Under the pieces are notes generated by a model that did no database searches, was not told where the DNA came from, and saw only the letters and a list, made by a program, of their open reading frames with translations. Of a stretch of 64,000 bases of DNA, positions 48,022-57,075 are shown one piece after another. This stretch comes from Symbiodinium natans (Eukaryota > Sar > Dinophyceae > Suessiales > Symbiodiniaceae), in the NCBI GenBank assembly GCA_905221605.1, contig CAJNDS010002124.1:1392421-1456420 (forward strand), given 5' to 3'. The stretch's first letter is position 1; the number at the start of each line of letters is the position of its first letter. Both the position numbers and the translations under genes were made by a program.

Positions 48022-48113
48022 GGAACCCACCGCTCGATTGAGGTGGTTAGAGACGATACGCTGGCCTTGAAAGTCACGAGCTTGCTGCCTTTGCGTGGAT
48101 ATGCCGCAGGAAG
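48022..48113 (+). CDS. Coding exon
   Basis: Acceptor cggggctcag; frame GTHRSIEVVRDDTLALKVTS then LLPLRGYAAG; donor gtttatagg. Phases fit both neighbours. Confidence 0.7.
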
Positions 48114-48169
48114 GTTTATAGGATTTAGGGTCCATAGGGTCGATAGGGGTTTACAGGGTTTGGAGGGTG

Positions 48170-48300
48170 TATGGGGTTTATAGGGTTTAGAGGGTGTATC
48201 GGGTTTATAGGGTTTATAGGGTTTAAAGGGTTTAAAAGGGTTTATAGGGTTTATAGGGTTTATAGGGTTTATAGGGTTTATAGGGTTTAGGGTTTAGGGT
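48170..48300 (+). repeat. TTTATAGGG variant array
   Basis: gggtttatag 9-10 bp units, about ten copies, inside an intron. Confidence 0.9.
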
Positions 48301-48357
48301 TCAGGTTCTGGCTATTAGGGTTTGGGGGCCCCCCCCCCCCCCCCCCCCTAAATGCAG

Positions 48358-48437
48358 GATCAGCGGCACGGCGTTGTCCATATTTATGAGGAGGGATTCT
48401 GATACAGCTGTGCGGTGCCACGTATCAAGAAGGGCGC
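48358..48437 (+). CDS. Coding exon
   Basis: Acceptor ctaaatgcag after a C tract; frame ISGTALSIFMRRDSDTAVRC then HVSRRA; donor gtattc (or GC donor gcgcgt at 48434, which would be in phase with 49261). Confidence 0.6.
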
Positions 48438-48485
48438 GTATTCTAGCTCGCCTCAACCCTAAACTCTAACCCTAAACCCCAAACC

Positions 48486-49209
48486 TTATCTAAGTTCTAG
48501 AGATATGTGGGGTATGGTTTCTAGTCCAGCTAGAGGGGTCTAGACGTCAGGGCTTTGACGGGGCGACGATGGGATGACGACGGCGCGACGACGGGGTGGC
48601 GACGGGGCGACGACGGTGTGACGACGGCGCGACGACAGGGTGCGATGGCGCGACGACGGGCTGACGACGGGGGGACGACGGCTGTCGCGCCGTCGTCGCG
48701 CCGTCGTCGCGCCGTCGTCGCGCCGTCGTCGCGCCGTCGTCCCGCCGTCGTCCCGCCGTCGTCCCGCCGTCGTCCCGCCGTCGTCCCGCCGTCGTCCCGC
48801 CGTCGTCCCGCCGTCGCCCCGCCGTCATAAGGCCTAGTTTGGGCTTAAACTAGGCCTTATGACGGGAAATAAGGCCTAGTTTGGGCTAAATAAGGCCTAG
48901 TTTGGGCTTAAACTAGGCCTTATGACGGCGCGACGACGGCGCGACGACGACGCGACGACGGCTCGACGACGGCGCGACAGCCGTCGTCCCCCCGTCGTCC
49001 CTCCGTCGTCCCCCCGTCGTCCCCCCGTCGTCCCCCCGGCGTCCTGCCGTCGTCCCCCGTCATCCTGCCGTCGTCCCTCCGTCGTCTTGCCCTCGTCCCT
49101 CCGTCGTCCCACCATCGTCCCTCCGTCGTCCCACCGTCGTCCCTCCGTCGTTTTGCCGTCGTCCTACTTTTGTTGTGTGGACTAACACATATCTTTAGAA
49201 CTTAGATAA
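48486..49209. mobile_element. 724-bp fold-back element of CGTCGT minisatellite
   Basis: Ends ttatctaagttct-agatatgtg match 23/24 as inverted repeats (48486-48509, 49186-49209) and are flanked by a direct cccaaacc (48478-48485, 49210-49217). The arms are GACGACGG/CCGTCGTC arrays. The centre is two taaggcctagtttgggcttaa palindromes (48823-48864, 48892-48929). The whole element is one inverted repeat, lying in an intron. Confidence 0.85.
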
Positions 49210-49260
49210 CCCAAACCCTAAACCGTTCTAAGTTTGTCCCCTAACCCCCACCGTGACAAG

Positions 49261-49350
49261 GCATCCGCCTTGGGGCTTTCGGAGGCCAGGAATAAGCCCT
49301 GGTTTCCGGCGCGAGTGGTGAGCGGTGTCTTCGGGATCCTCAAACGATAA
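49261..49350 (+). CDS. Probable terminal exon with TAA
   Basis: After accgtgacaag; phase 0 frame ASALGLSEARNKPWFPARVV then SGVFGILKR, stop 49348-49350. An internal gtgagc is an alternative donor. Confidence 0.55.
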   Translation, partial: ASALGLSEARNKPWFPARVVSGVFGILKR

Positions 49351-49690
49351 ATCCTGATGGCTCGCCATCACATATACTCTTTAACCCTAAACCCTTATGC
49401 CTTTAACCCTTTAACCCTCTAAGCCCTAAACCCGAAGCCATAAACTCTGAACCCCTACTGACTCTTGAAACCCGAAATCCTAAACCCTTAACCCTGAAGC
49501 CCTAAACCCTAAACCCTAAACCCTAAACCCTGAACCCTAAACCCTAAACCCTAAACCCTAAACCCTGAACCCTAAACCCTAAACCCTAAGCCCTAAACCC
49601 TAAACCCTAAACCCTGACCCAATTTAACCTTGACCCGAGACACACACACAACGCTCTCGCCCGAAGCCAGGGGTTTACTAGGCTGCCCAG

Positions 49691-49850
49691 TAGTACCCTT
49701 ATTCCTTTTTTTTTTTTTTTGGGGGGGGGGGGGGTTAGGGTTTAGGGTTTAGGGTTTAGGGTTTATGGTTTAGGGTTTAGGTTCCCTTATAAACCCCTTT
49801 AAGCAAAAAAAGGGCACCCTTTGTAAGCCTAGGTTACTGGGGCAGCCTAG
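49691..49850 (+). mobile_element. GGGCACCC-family element, copy 6, with expanded telomeric core
   Basis: The family's internal tttagggtttaggttccctta is expanded here to about six heptamers after T and G tracts. Then aaaaaaagggcaccctttgt ... cctaggttactgg. Confidence 0.6.
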
Positions 49851-49878
49851 TTTAGAACTGAGCCAGCGCGACCCGAAG

Positions 49879-49939
49879 TGGGTCGCGGATGTTGGCCCCA
49901 ATCGATGGCTAGGACCGGAGAACCCAACTCCAAAATCAG
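49879..49939 (+). CDS. Coding exon with GC-type telomeric donor
   Basis: After gcgacccgaag; frame WVADVGPNRWLGPENPTPKS; the 3' edge is G|GCTTAGGG. Confidence 0.6.
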
Positions 49940-50031
49940 GCTTAGGGTTCGGGATTTAGGGTAACTTGGGGTTTAGGGGTTTAGGATTTCGGGTTTAGGG
50001 TTTAGGGTTAGGGTTTAGGGTTTCGGTGCAG

Positions 50032-50073
50032 GGTTTCAAGCTACACCCTGAGTCCAAACTTGAGCTTGAGGAG
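50032..50073 (+). CDS. Short coding exon
   Basis: 14 codons, phase 0-0: GFKLHPESKLELEE. Acceptor ttcggtgcag, donor gttggg. Confidence 0.55.
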
Positions 50074-50286
50074 GTTGGGCTTCTACTTTGCTGTTGGTTA
50101 GTAGGGAATGAGGGACTGAGGTACCCTATATCCCCCGATATATACCCTTTGAGGGATTATGTAGGGTAACCAACAGTACAGCGACTTGAAGGAAGGCTCC
50201 TGACACTCAGGTAAACATTCCGACAACCCAGTTTGGGGTGTGGGGGGGGGGGGAGGCGAGCTGGGGGGAGGGGGGGTGGGTTGCAT

Positions 50287-50352
50287 ACAACTCTACTTGT
50301 TATGATCTGCTTGCGAAGCCCATTGAGCCGCTTAGACAGTTGGGGGTCCAGG
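50287..50352 (+). CDS. Coding-like segment
   Basis: Frame YNSTCYDLLAKPIEPLRQLG before a TTTAGGG array. No acceptor is seen. Confidence 0.4.
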
Positions 50353-50419
50353 GTTTAGGGTTTAGGGTTTAGGGTTTAGGGTTCAGGGTATGAGTGTTTC
50401 GAGGTATTTGGGTTTGCAG

Positions 50420-50471
50420 GGCTAGTCCGGGGGTGGAGGGCGTTCACGGTCCAGGGTGTTTGGGTCGGATG
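50420..50471 (+). CDS. Coding exon
   Basis: Acceptor gggtttgcag; frame ASPGVEGVHGPGCLGRM; donor gtgggg. Confidence 0.5.
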
Positions 50472-50519
50472 GTGGGGGGGGGGGGGGGGGGGGGGTGAAA
50501 CCCCCTAAACCCTACCCTG

Positions 50520-50645
50520 AACCCTAAACCCTAAACCCTAAACCCTAAACCCTAAACCCTAAACCCTAAACCCTAAACCCTAAACCCTAAACCCTAAACC
50601 CTAAACCCTGAACCCTGAACCCTGAACCCTGAACCCTGAACCCTA
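50520..50645. repeat. CCCTAAA array ending in CCCTGAA units
   Basis: About thirteen CCCTAAA, then five CCCTGAA. Confidence 0.95.
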
Positions 50646-50879
50646 AGCTCTGGCAGCTGAAGTGACTTAAACGCAGGGTTTAGGATTTGGAGTTTAGGGT
50701 TTGTAAGTCTCTGTAGTTAGGATAAACAATTTGGGCGGTTGTTAACATTAAATGCTGAAGCCTGAGCCCTGTTTCTTATTCACGACGTCCCCTGCGCCTT
50801 CAAGTAGTGCTAGGGCTCCGGCTTCCAGTCGTGGTGACTAGTGGATTCAGCTTCAGGGTTTAGGACTAGAGAAAGTCAG

Positions 50880-51025
50880 CCACATTGTGGACAGAAATCT
50901 GCCCCAATTTCGGCAACCCCCGTATGATCTTGACCCGTGCAGTACACGCAGCTAGATTAGATCTCCTCAGAGCATGCCCGTGCCATGGCCATTCAGAGCG
51001 CGAAATTCTGAACCCGATAGGAGTC
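50880..51025 (+). CDS. Coding exon or exon pair
   Basis: After gaaagtcag; frame TLWTEICPNFGNPRMILTRA then VHAARLDLLRACPCHGHSER. A gtatga donor (50922) with ctcctcag acceptor (50970) may split it. Another frame from 50974 (MPVPWPFRARNSEPDRSLNS) is open to 51237. Confidence 0.5.
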
Positions 51026-51237
51026 TGAACTCCTTGTTGCGTCCTAATTCCTTAAGCCCCAAATCCCTAAGCCCTAACCTACAGCATTCAAGGGGCTTCA
51101 TGCTTAATTCTGGCGCAGAATGTAGAATGCACATGGAATCGAGGCCCTTGGTTGCAGGTAGGCTTCCAAGATATCTAACGCTCCCCTTCCCTGACTGCAA
51201 AACCCAATACGAGGGTTTAGGGTTCCCGCCGCCCTAA

Positions 51238-51247
51238 ACCCTAAACC

Positions 51248-51286
<39 letters not shown>

Positions 51287-51360
51287 ACCCTAAACCCTAA
51301 ACCCTAAACCCTCAACCCTAAACCCTAAACCCTAAACCCTAAACCCTAAACCCTAAACCC
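51238..51360. repeat. CCCTCAA/CCCTAAA array
   Basis: Six CCCTCAA units sit within CCCTAAA units. Confidence 0.95.
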
Positions 51361-51437
51361 TGCCCATGCGCATCCCATGGTGCCGATGTACTTCCATGCC
51401 CTTGCTGGGCGCCGAGTCTGTGCTGTGGGGCATCCCG
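51361..51437 (+). CDS. Coding-like exon
   Basis: Frame PMRIPWCRCTSMPLLGAESV then LWGIP; donor gtaacc. The acceptor is missing. Confidence 0.45.
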
Positions 51438-51843
51438 TAACCTCTGCACTCTGTATGAAGTAGCTGGGCTTTGGAGTACTATACTTTAATACTTTTTTGG
51501 TTTTGGGTTCCCATTATAGCTACTTATACCTAAAAAGTATATACTTTTTTTTTCTGGGTCTACTCCAGAGGTAGGAGTAGGGTTCATATCCTTGTATCCC
51601 CAAATGACACCAGATACATACACTCACCAATTTAAAAAAGGAACCTTACATACACTCACCAATAACAGTAATATGAACCCTGCTTCATATGCTAAACTCC
51701 AATCCCGAACCCGAAACACCAAACCCTCGACCCCAAACCCTGAAACAATGTCACATTCGAAGGCCAATAACAACCTACGGCCTGAGCCCTATCAGCCCAC
51801 CTCGATCTATGGCCGGGTTTCGGGTTTGGGGTCAAGGATTTAG

Positions 51844-51952
51844 CCACGTGTACGGCTATCCCCAAATTGTGACAACACGAGCTGCGTACAGGGTCCACAT
51901 GTACCAAAAAATAGGGTACACTCTAAAGCACTTCCTATATGATGACTTGGAG
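51844..51952 (+). CDS. Coding exon
   Basis: Acceptor aaggatttag; frame HVYGYPQIVTTRAAYRVHMY then QKIGYTLKHFLYDDLE. The donor is unclear. Confidence 0.6.
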
Positions 51953-52057
51953 CCCTAACCCCACACCCTAGACCCTAGACCCTAGACCCTAAACCCTAAA
52001 CCCGAAACCCTAAACCCTAAACCCTAAACCCGATCCCTAAGGCCCTGATCCACAAAG

Positions 52058-52139
52058 ACTTAACAACATGTCCGACGGCCGTTTGGCTCACAAGTTATAC
52101 GGCTTCACAGGAGCTACCAAGCTGCTCGGCCTTGGCTAA
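52058..52139 (+). CDS. Probable terminal exon with TAA
   Basis: After ccacaaag; frame LNNMSDGRLAHKLYGFTGAT then KLLGLG, stop 52137-52139. Confidence 0.55.
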
Positions 52140-52194
52140 GTAGGGTTTAGGGTTTAGGGTTTAGGGTTTAAGGTTTAGGGTTTAGGCTTTAGGG

Positions 52195-52290
52195 TGTTCA
52201 AGGTTTAGGTTCCCTGATATAAGCCCTTGAAACCAAAGAGGGCACCCCCTTGTATTCCTAGGATACTCTTGGGCCGCTATGGACTTAGTT
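52195..52290 (+). mobile_element. GGGCACCC-family element, copy 7
   Basis: ggtttaggttccctgatata ... aaccaaagagggcacccccttg ... attcctaggatactcttggg. Confidence 0.6.
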
Positions 52291-52386
52291 TAGCATTGAG
52301 GACTTAACATACCCCGCAACTCCTACAAACCCGTGAGCCCAGAAACCAATCAACCCTAAACCTCAAACCCTAAACCCTAAAACCAG

Positions 52387-52407
52387 TTCGTCGGCTTCCT
52401 TCCTAAG
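52387..52407 (+). CDS. Micro-exon, possible GC donor
   Basis: Acceptor taaaaccag; seven codons FVGFLPK; then gcttga. Confidence 0.35.
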
Positions 52408-52550
52408 GCTTGATATGCCTAATTAGTAGCTGAATGAACACACTTTACACTTTTTGGGGATACGATAATCCCTATAGAACTGAAAGTGTACACTTTTTGG
52501 GGGCTTATGAACTCAGCAACTAAGGATGTACACTCCGTCATTTTTGGCAG

Positions 52551-52622
52551 TTAAGGGCACTGGGGCTCCTGAGAAAAGATGCTGGGTTCAGGAAGTTGTG
52601 TTTAGACGGATTTGGGCTCTTG
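52551..52622 (+). CDS. Coding exon
   Basis: Acceptor catttttggcag; frame KGTGAPEKRCWVQEVVFRRI then WALG. A second frame is open. Confidence 0.5.
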
Positions 52623-52691
52623 GGGGGGGGGGGGTCCACATGCACACTGTTCCATTGCCTGAAACCCCTAAACCCGGCATCTCTCTCTTAG

Positions 52692-52713
52692 CGGGGGACT
52701 GTGGGGGTCGAGG
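52692..52713 (+). CDS. Micro-exon
   Basis: Strong acceptor catctctctcttag; frame RGTVGVE; donor gtaggg. Confidence 0.45.
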
Positions 52714-52892
52714 GTAGGGGCAGTAGCCCGAAACCCAGAACCCGGAACCTGAAAACCGAAACAGAACCCCCATAAGCCCAGAACCCTAAACCCGGACCCG
52801 GAACCCTAGCCCCTAAACCCTAAACCCTAAACCCTTAAACCCCGAACCCCGAACCCTAAACCCACCAAAAAACATCTCCAACTGACCTCGAG

Positions 52893-52971
52893 GTTTCGAT
52901 GTGCTACTCCTCAGTGACAAGATCGGGGAGGCGTGCGAAAACCACACCGGCAAGCATTCTCAAGGCCTTGG
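52893..52971 (+). CDS. Coding exon with telomeric donor, frame uncertain
   Basis: Either FDVLLLSDKIGEACENHTGK or VSMCYSSVTRSGRRAKTTPA. It ends at GTTTAGGG. Confidence 0.5.
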
Positions 52972-53225
52972 GTTTAGGGTTTAGGGTTTAGGGTTTAGGG
53001 TTCAGGGTTCAGGTTCAGGGTTCAGGGTTCAGGGTTCAGGGTTCAGGGTTTAGGGTTTAGGGTTTAGGGTTTAGGGTTTAGGGAAGGTGGGAGAGTGTTG
53101 GGGGCAACTCTTTTTGTGGACTCATAGGGTTTGTTTTGGGGGGTTAGAGGGGGGGGGAGCTGGGCTGTGCTGCCATTTTAGGGTTTAGGGTTTAGGGTTT
53201 AGGGTTTAGGGCTTTAGGCTTCTAG

Positions 53226-53296
53226 CGCTGACGAAGTTCCCTGAATTTCGTTCTTGGCGCCCGACACGCTCAATGCAAACATCGCCTAGACTCTGA
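53226..53296 (+). CDS. Coding exon, reaches TGA
   Basis: After ggcttctag; frame LTKFPEFRSWRPTRSMQTSP then RL and stop. Confidence 0.5.
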
Positions 53297-53408
53297 ACCC
53301 TAAACCGTGTTCTCCCCAAGCGCCAGGTACAAAAACAGCAATCCATAAGCGTACGTTATAGTTTGACCCTAAGACCTAAGCCCTAAGCCCTACACCCTAA
53401 ACCCAAAG

Positions 53409-53465
53409 CCAGGCACTCTCTTGAGGTTGATCCACACAGTGCGCCCTTGTGCAAACCTGAAACCC
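53409..53465 (+). CDS. Coding exon
   Basis: After acccaaag; frame RHSLEVDPHSAPLCKPET. Confidence 0.4.
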
Positions 53466-53710
53466 CTAAACTCTAAACCCCAAACCCCAAACCCTAAACC
53501 ATCAGCCCATGTACAGAGCCTAGAGCCCAAGAGCCCGAACATCTCCAGTAGCTTTTCAGAAGGAAGTACACTTGTTCAGGGCTTGGGGTTGACTTCGGGC
53601 TGATTAGGGATCAGCTCTTCATAGAGATGTTGGGAATTTAACACCTTCTATCCGAGTTCCTTCTACGCAACCCTTTGACGGGTTACATTGGTCACTGTTT
53701 TCCATTTCAG

Positions 53711-53824
53711 AATGAACACAGACATCTGAGGGAAGCAGATCAACTCTTGATGAAATCTTCTCAATTACATCCCAGAAAGTGTTTTAGCCACAGAGGACGG
53801 CTTTGCCACCAACGTGCTCGAGTC
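53711..53824 (+). CDS. Coding exon
   Basis: Strong acceptor gttttccatttcag; phase 0 frame NEHRHLREADQLLMKSSQLH then PRKCFSHRGRLCHQRARV, to TAG. A gtgttt donor inside is possible. Confidence 0.6.
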
Positions 53825-53964
53825 TAGTGCTTACAGGGTTTAGGGTTTACTACTATTTGCTTAAGAACCCCCCCCCCCCCCACCAAAAAAAAAGAGAAAG
53901 AAACTACATTGCCTTGTAAGGAAGAATATTTTCTAGTTCTGGGGAGTTCTTCCGCATTTCGCAG

Positions 53965-54008
53965 TTTAGGTTTTGGGTGGTAGCCGTGCCATCTTTGTCG
54001 TGCGGGAA
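53965..54008 (+). CDS. Coding exon starting with TTTAGG
   Basis: Acceptor tccgcatttcgcag; phase 0 frame FRFWVVAVPSLSCG; donor gtgtca. Its first codons are a telomeric unit. Confidence 0.5.
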
Positions 54009-54212
54009 GTGTCATTGAAAAGTTCGAGCATCCAGATCAGATGAACAGAGCTGGCAGGCCCCGCTCCAGATCCTGAATAGGTTTAGGGTTTAGGGTTTAG
54101 GGTTTAGGGTTTAGGGTTTAGGGTTTAGGGTTTAGGCTTTAGGGGGTAGGGGTTAGGGGTTAGGGGTTAGGGTTTAGGGGTTAGGGGTTAGGGGTTAGGG
54201 GTTAGGGTTTAG

Positions 54213-54318
54213 CCAAAACGTTCCGTGGCCCTCTGCTTCCCTGTTTTTCAAGAAAGTCTTTGAGGGCTTGAACTCTCCAGCGTTGGAGTGCCAGCGCCCA
54301 CAGCTCTCCTCATTTGAG
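54213..54318 (+). CDS. Coding exon with telomeric acceptor
   Basis: After GGGTTTAG|; frame QNVPWPSASLFFKKVFEGLN then SPALECQRPQLSSFE; donor gtcggt. Confidence 0.65.
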
Positions 54319-54515
54319 GTCGGTGTCCCAAACCCCAATCACATCTAGGGTGTAGGCCTTAAGGATTCAGGGTGTAGGGTTTTAAGGGTTTTTCTTTAGG
54401 GCTTCGTGTTTAGGGTTTAGGGCTTCGGGTTTAGGGTTTAGGGTGTAGCAGGGTCTAGGTACACTTTACCAATAGGCAAATCTTAGTAAGCATTGCCGTA
54501 GTGCCGCCTTGTCAG

Positions 54516-54581
54516 GGAGGGCGCTTCTTGTACGCGGACTTAGACCACATCGAGACCCCGCCGCCCATCACGAGGCGAAGG
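54516..54581 (+). CDS. Coding exon
   Basis: 22 codons, phase 0-0: GGRFLYADLDHIETPPPITR then RR. Acceptor cgccttgtcag, donor gtatag. Confidence 0.7.
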
Positions 54582-54764
54582 GTATAGGGTTTAGGGTTTG
54601 GGGTTTGGGGTTTAGGGTTTAGGGTTTAGGGTTTAGGGTTTAGGGGTTATGGTTTAGGGTTTAGAGTTTAGAGTTTAGGGTTTAGGGTTTAGGGTTTGGG
54701 GTTTGGGGTTTGGGGTTTTGGGGTTTGGTGTTTGGGGGTTGGGGTTTGGGGTTTAGAGGTCGAT

Positions 54765-54870
54765 GTACCAAACTGGTATATGCTTGGGCCTTAAAGCTAC
54801 TATATGGGCAACCCCTTTTTTTTGCCGTCCACGTATGACTATAAAGGTACATGCACCCTTAGGATACGTT
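54765..54870. mobile_element. GGTCCATGTACC-family element, copy 3
   Basis: gatgtaccaaactggtatatgcttgggcc ... aaaggtacatgcacccttagg resembles 40313-40481 without the telomeric core. Confidence 0.45.
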
Positions 54871-54883
54871 TGGAGGGGAACAG

Positions 54884-54944
54884 CCCGGCTTGCAGACGTG
54901 TTGATCTTACAGCGGCTGCCAGCGGGACATTGTTATTGCGCCCC
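54884..54944 (+). CDS. Coding exon
   Basis: After ggggaacag; frame RLADVLILQRLPAGHCYCA; donor gtaaga. Confidence 0.65.
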
Positions 54945-55009
54945 GTAAGATGCATGAATGTCGGGAGAGAGCCATGCAGCAAACGCATGCAGGCAGAAGT
55001 TACCCGAAA

Positions 55010-55011
55010 CC

Positions 55012-55106
<95 letters not shown>

Positions 55107-55112
55107 ACCTCA
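55010..55112. repeat. CCCTCAA array
   Basis: About fourteen perfect CCCTCAA units. The SLNPQPSTLNPQ-type open frames here are repeat translation. Confidence 0.95.
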
Positions 55113-55174
55113 ACCCTAAACCCAAACCCCGGGCTTACACGATAAGAAGTATGGGGGCCTTACAAGTGGAGTAG

Positions 55175-55318
55175 GACTGGGCGCCCCTTTTAGGGAGGTC
55201 TTGCCTTGCATTCCTCAGTGAGCCCCACCCTCAACCCTCTAAAACCCTCAGCCCTCTCTTCCCTAAACTCCGGAAACGCTCTGAACCTTCAATCCCGAAA
55301 CCTCCTCATCCCTAAACC
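55175..55318 (+). CDS. Coding exon, long open frame
   Basis: After gtggagtag; frame DWAPLLGRSCLAFLSEPHPQ then PSKTLSPLFPKLRKRSEP. Its second half overlaps degenerate telomeric units. Confidence 0.45.
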
Positions 55319-55370
55319 CCTAAACCCGAAACCCCCAACCCCTAAGACCCCCTCATCCCTAAACCCTAAA

Positions 55371-55522
55371 TCTAAGGTTAAAACCATGGGCCCCTAGTAT
55401 GGGCCCTTAACCCTGGGATCCTTGTTTACAGATTATATACCCTATATGTACCTTTAAGGGTTTCTAGAATCCCCCTAAAAGGGCCAAGGGCCCATACTAG
55501 GGGCCCATATTGTAACCTTAGA
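55371..55522. mobile_element. 152-bp MITE-like element with ~36-bp TIRs
   Basis: tctaaggtta ... atgggcccctagtatgggccctt pairs with aagggcccatactaggggcccat ... taaccttaga. The inner 23 bp are perfect. Confidence 0.85.
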
Positions 55523-55559
55523 ACTAAACCCTAAACCCAAAACCCCAAACCCCAAACAG

Positions 55560-55673
55560 GCCCCGGGTGCGCTTCAACGCCGTGGTCACCATTGCCGCCA
55601 TCCCAGGGCGGACCCCGGACGTACTACCGGGCCGGAAAGCCCTACGCATTAATTTTGAGGCGCCCTCGCCCGG
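55560..55673 (+). CDS. Coding exon with telomeric donor
   Basis: After ccccaaacag; frame PRVRFNAVVTIAAIPGRTPD then VLPGRKALRINFEAPSP; donor GTTTAGGG... shown as gggtttag. Phase-matched to 55743. Confidence 0.75.
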
Positions 55674-55742
55674 GTTTAGGGTTTCGGGTTTCGGGTTTAG
55701 GGTTTAGGGTTCAGGGTTCAGGGTTCAGGGTTCAGGGTTCAG

Positions 55743-55803
55743 GGTGAAGTTTGATGTCAAAACTTCAAAACTTCTGTGGAAGGCTAAAGCCGCCCTGAAC
55801 CCT
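55743..55803 (+). CDS. Coding exon with TTCAG telomeric-variant acceptor
   Basis: Follows five TTCAGGG units, the last TTCAG being the acceptor. Frame VKFDVKTSKLLWKAKAALNP; consensus donor gtaagc. Phases fit both sides. Confidence 0.75.
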
Positions 55804-55860
55804 GTAAGCCGTCTAGGGTTAGGGTTTAAGGTTGGGGGGCTTAGGTTTTATGGAGCTCAG

Positions 55861-55887
55861 GTTACTAAGGATGGGGGTTCATTGAGC
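55861..55887 (+). CDS. Micro-exon
   Basis: Acceptor atggagctcag; nine codons VTKDGGSLS, phase 0-0; donor gtaggt. Confidence 0.6.
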
Positions 55888-56079
55888 GTAGGTACCTAGG
55901 GAACTTCAGGGAAGCCCTCATATCTATAGGGTTTAGGGTTCAGGTTTGAGAGTTTACGGTTTAGGATTTGGGCTCTAAAGGCTTTCGAGTAGGGTTCAGG
56001 GGTTCATGGCCCTAAACCCTAAACCCTAAGCCCTAAACCCTAAACCCTAAACCCTAAACCCTAAACCCTAAACCCTAAG

Positions 56080-56154
56080 GCTCTGGAGCTCAAGGCGAGG
56101 AACCTGGGCAACAAGGAAGCTCGCCCGAATGAGTGGGAGCATGATCCTCGCGGG
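56080..56154 (+). CDS. Coding exon with CCCTAAG acceptor and telomeric donor
   Basis: 25 codons, phase 0-0: ALELKARNLGNKEARPNEWE then HDPRG. The acceptor is the AG of a CCCTAAG variant at the end of a CCCTAAA array; donor GTTTAGGG. Confidence 0.75.
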
Positions 56155-56239
56155 GTTTAGGGTTTAGGGTTCAGGGTTTAGGGTTTAGGGTTTAGGGTTA
56201 AGGGTTTAGGGTTTAGGGGTTGAAGTGAGTGATGCTCAG

Positions 56240-56358
56240 TTGGCACATGCCTGGGCCGAAAAGGCCTGGTGTTCGACCTGCAACAATGCTCGCTGTGGCC
56301 GAAGAGAGCCATGCCATTTGCATCCTGGTCACCACAACTGCGACGAATGCCATCGCAG
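56240..56358 (+). CDS. Coding exon with Cys/His cluster
   Basis: Acceptor gtgatgctcag, in phase with 56154. Frame LAHAWAEKAWCSTCNNARCG, RREPCHLHPGHHNCDECHR; donor gtggac. The order C-x2-C-x4-C-x5-C-x-H-x2-HH-x-C-x2-CH resembles a metal-binding finger without a family match I can name. The same frame is open back to a GGGTTTAG at 56216. Confidence 0.7.
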
Positions 56359-56566
56359 GTGGACAGAACCCTAGACCCTCAACCCTCAACCCTCAACCCT
56401 AAACTTTAAACCCTAAACCCTAAACCCCAAACCCCAAACCCTAAACCCTAAACCGGAAAACCCTAAACCCTAAACCCCAAACCCCAAACCCTAAACCCTA
56501 AACCCTAAACCCTCAACCCTCAACCCTAAACCTTAAACCCTAAACCCTGACCCCCCTTGCCTTGAG

Positions 56567-56640
56567 GACCCTGTGCAAGGATGTAAGGTCGCTTTTCAGG
56601 GCAGCAAAGCGCTGACAAGCACAGTGCGAGCTTGTGATAC
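56567..56640 (+). CDS. Coding exon, two readings
   Basis: After ccttgag. Either DPVQGCKVAFQGSKALTSTV, or in phase with 56358 a short TLCKD ending at gtaagg (56583). Confidence 0.45.
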
Positions 56641-56806
56641 TTAGACGCTCAGGGAGCTTGCTAAGTAGGGTTTAGAGTTTCAGGTTGCGTTGTTTCGGGG
56701 TTAGGGAGTTTAGGCAGTTTAGGGTTTCGAGAGAGTTTATGGAGTTTAGGGAGCTTGTGGTTTAGGGCATACTGTGAAGCCCGAGTTCTAAACATTAAAG
56801 GTTCAG

Positions 56807-56841
56807 GTTTCAACGCTTGCGCTTGAGCGCTCCGTTGGCAG
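56807..56841 (+). CDS. Short coding exon
   Basis: Acceptor aaggttcag; frame FQRLRLSAPLA; donor gttggc. Confidence 0.45.
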
Positions 56842-56977
56842 GTTGGCATTCTTGGGGGTTGGGGCGTTGTCAGGTTTACCTGAGGTTTAGAGTTGAGAGA
56901 TACTCTAAGCCCTAAACCCTAAACCCTAGACCCTGAACCCCCAAGGGTCTAGAAGCCACAAGGACTGGTAATTCCAG

Positions 56978-57015
56978 CAAAACCTTCTGTGGTCTCAGTT
57001 TCCGGGGGTTTGCTG
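56978..57015 (+). CDS. Short coding exon
   Basis: Acceptor gtaattccag; phase 0 frame QNLLWSQFPGVC; donor gtccta. Confidence 0.5.
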
Positions 57016-57075
57016 GTCCTAGACCCCAAACTCCTAAACTCCTCAACCCTAAACCCTAAACCCTAAACCCTAAAG

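Noticed and set aside
48547-49185. Several Arg-rich open frames on both strands
   Set aside because: They are translations of the CGTCGT fold-back arms.
54804-55174. Pro/Leu-rich repeat protein (TLNPQPS)
   Set aside because: It is the CCCTCAA array translated; the real exon candidate is 54884-54944.
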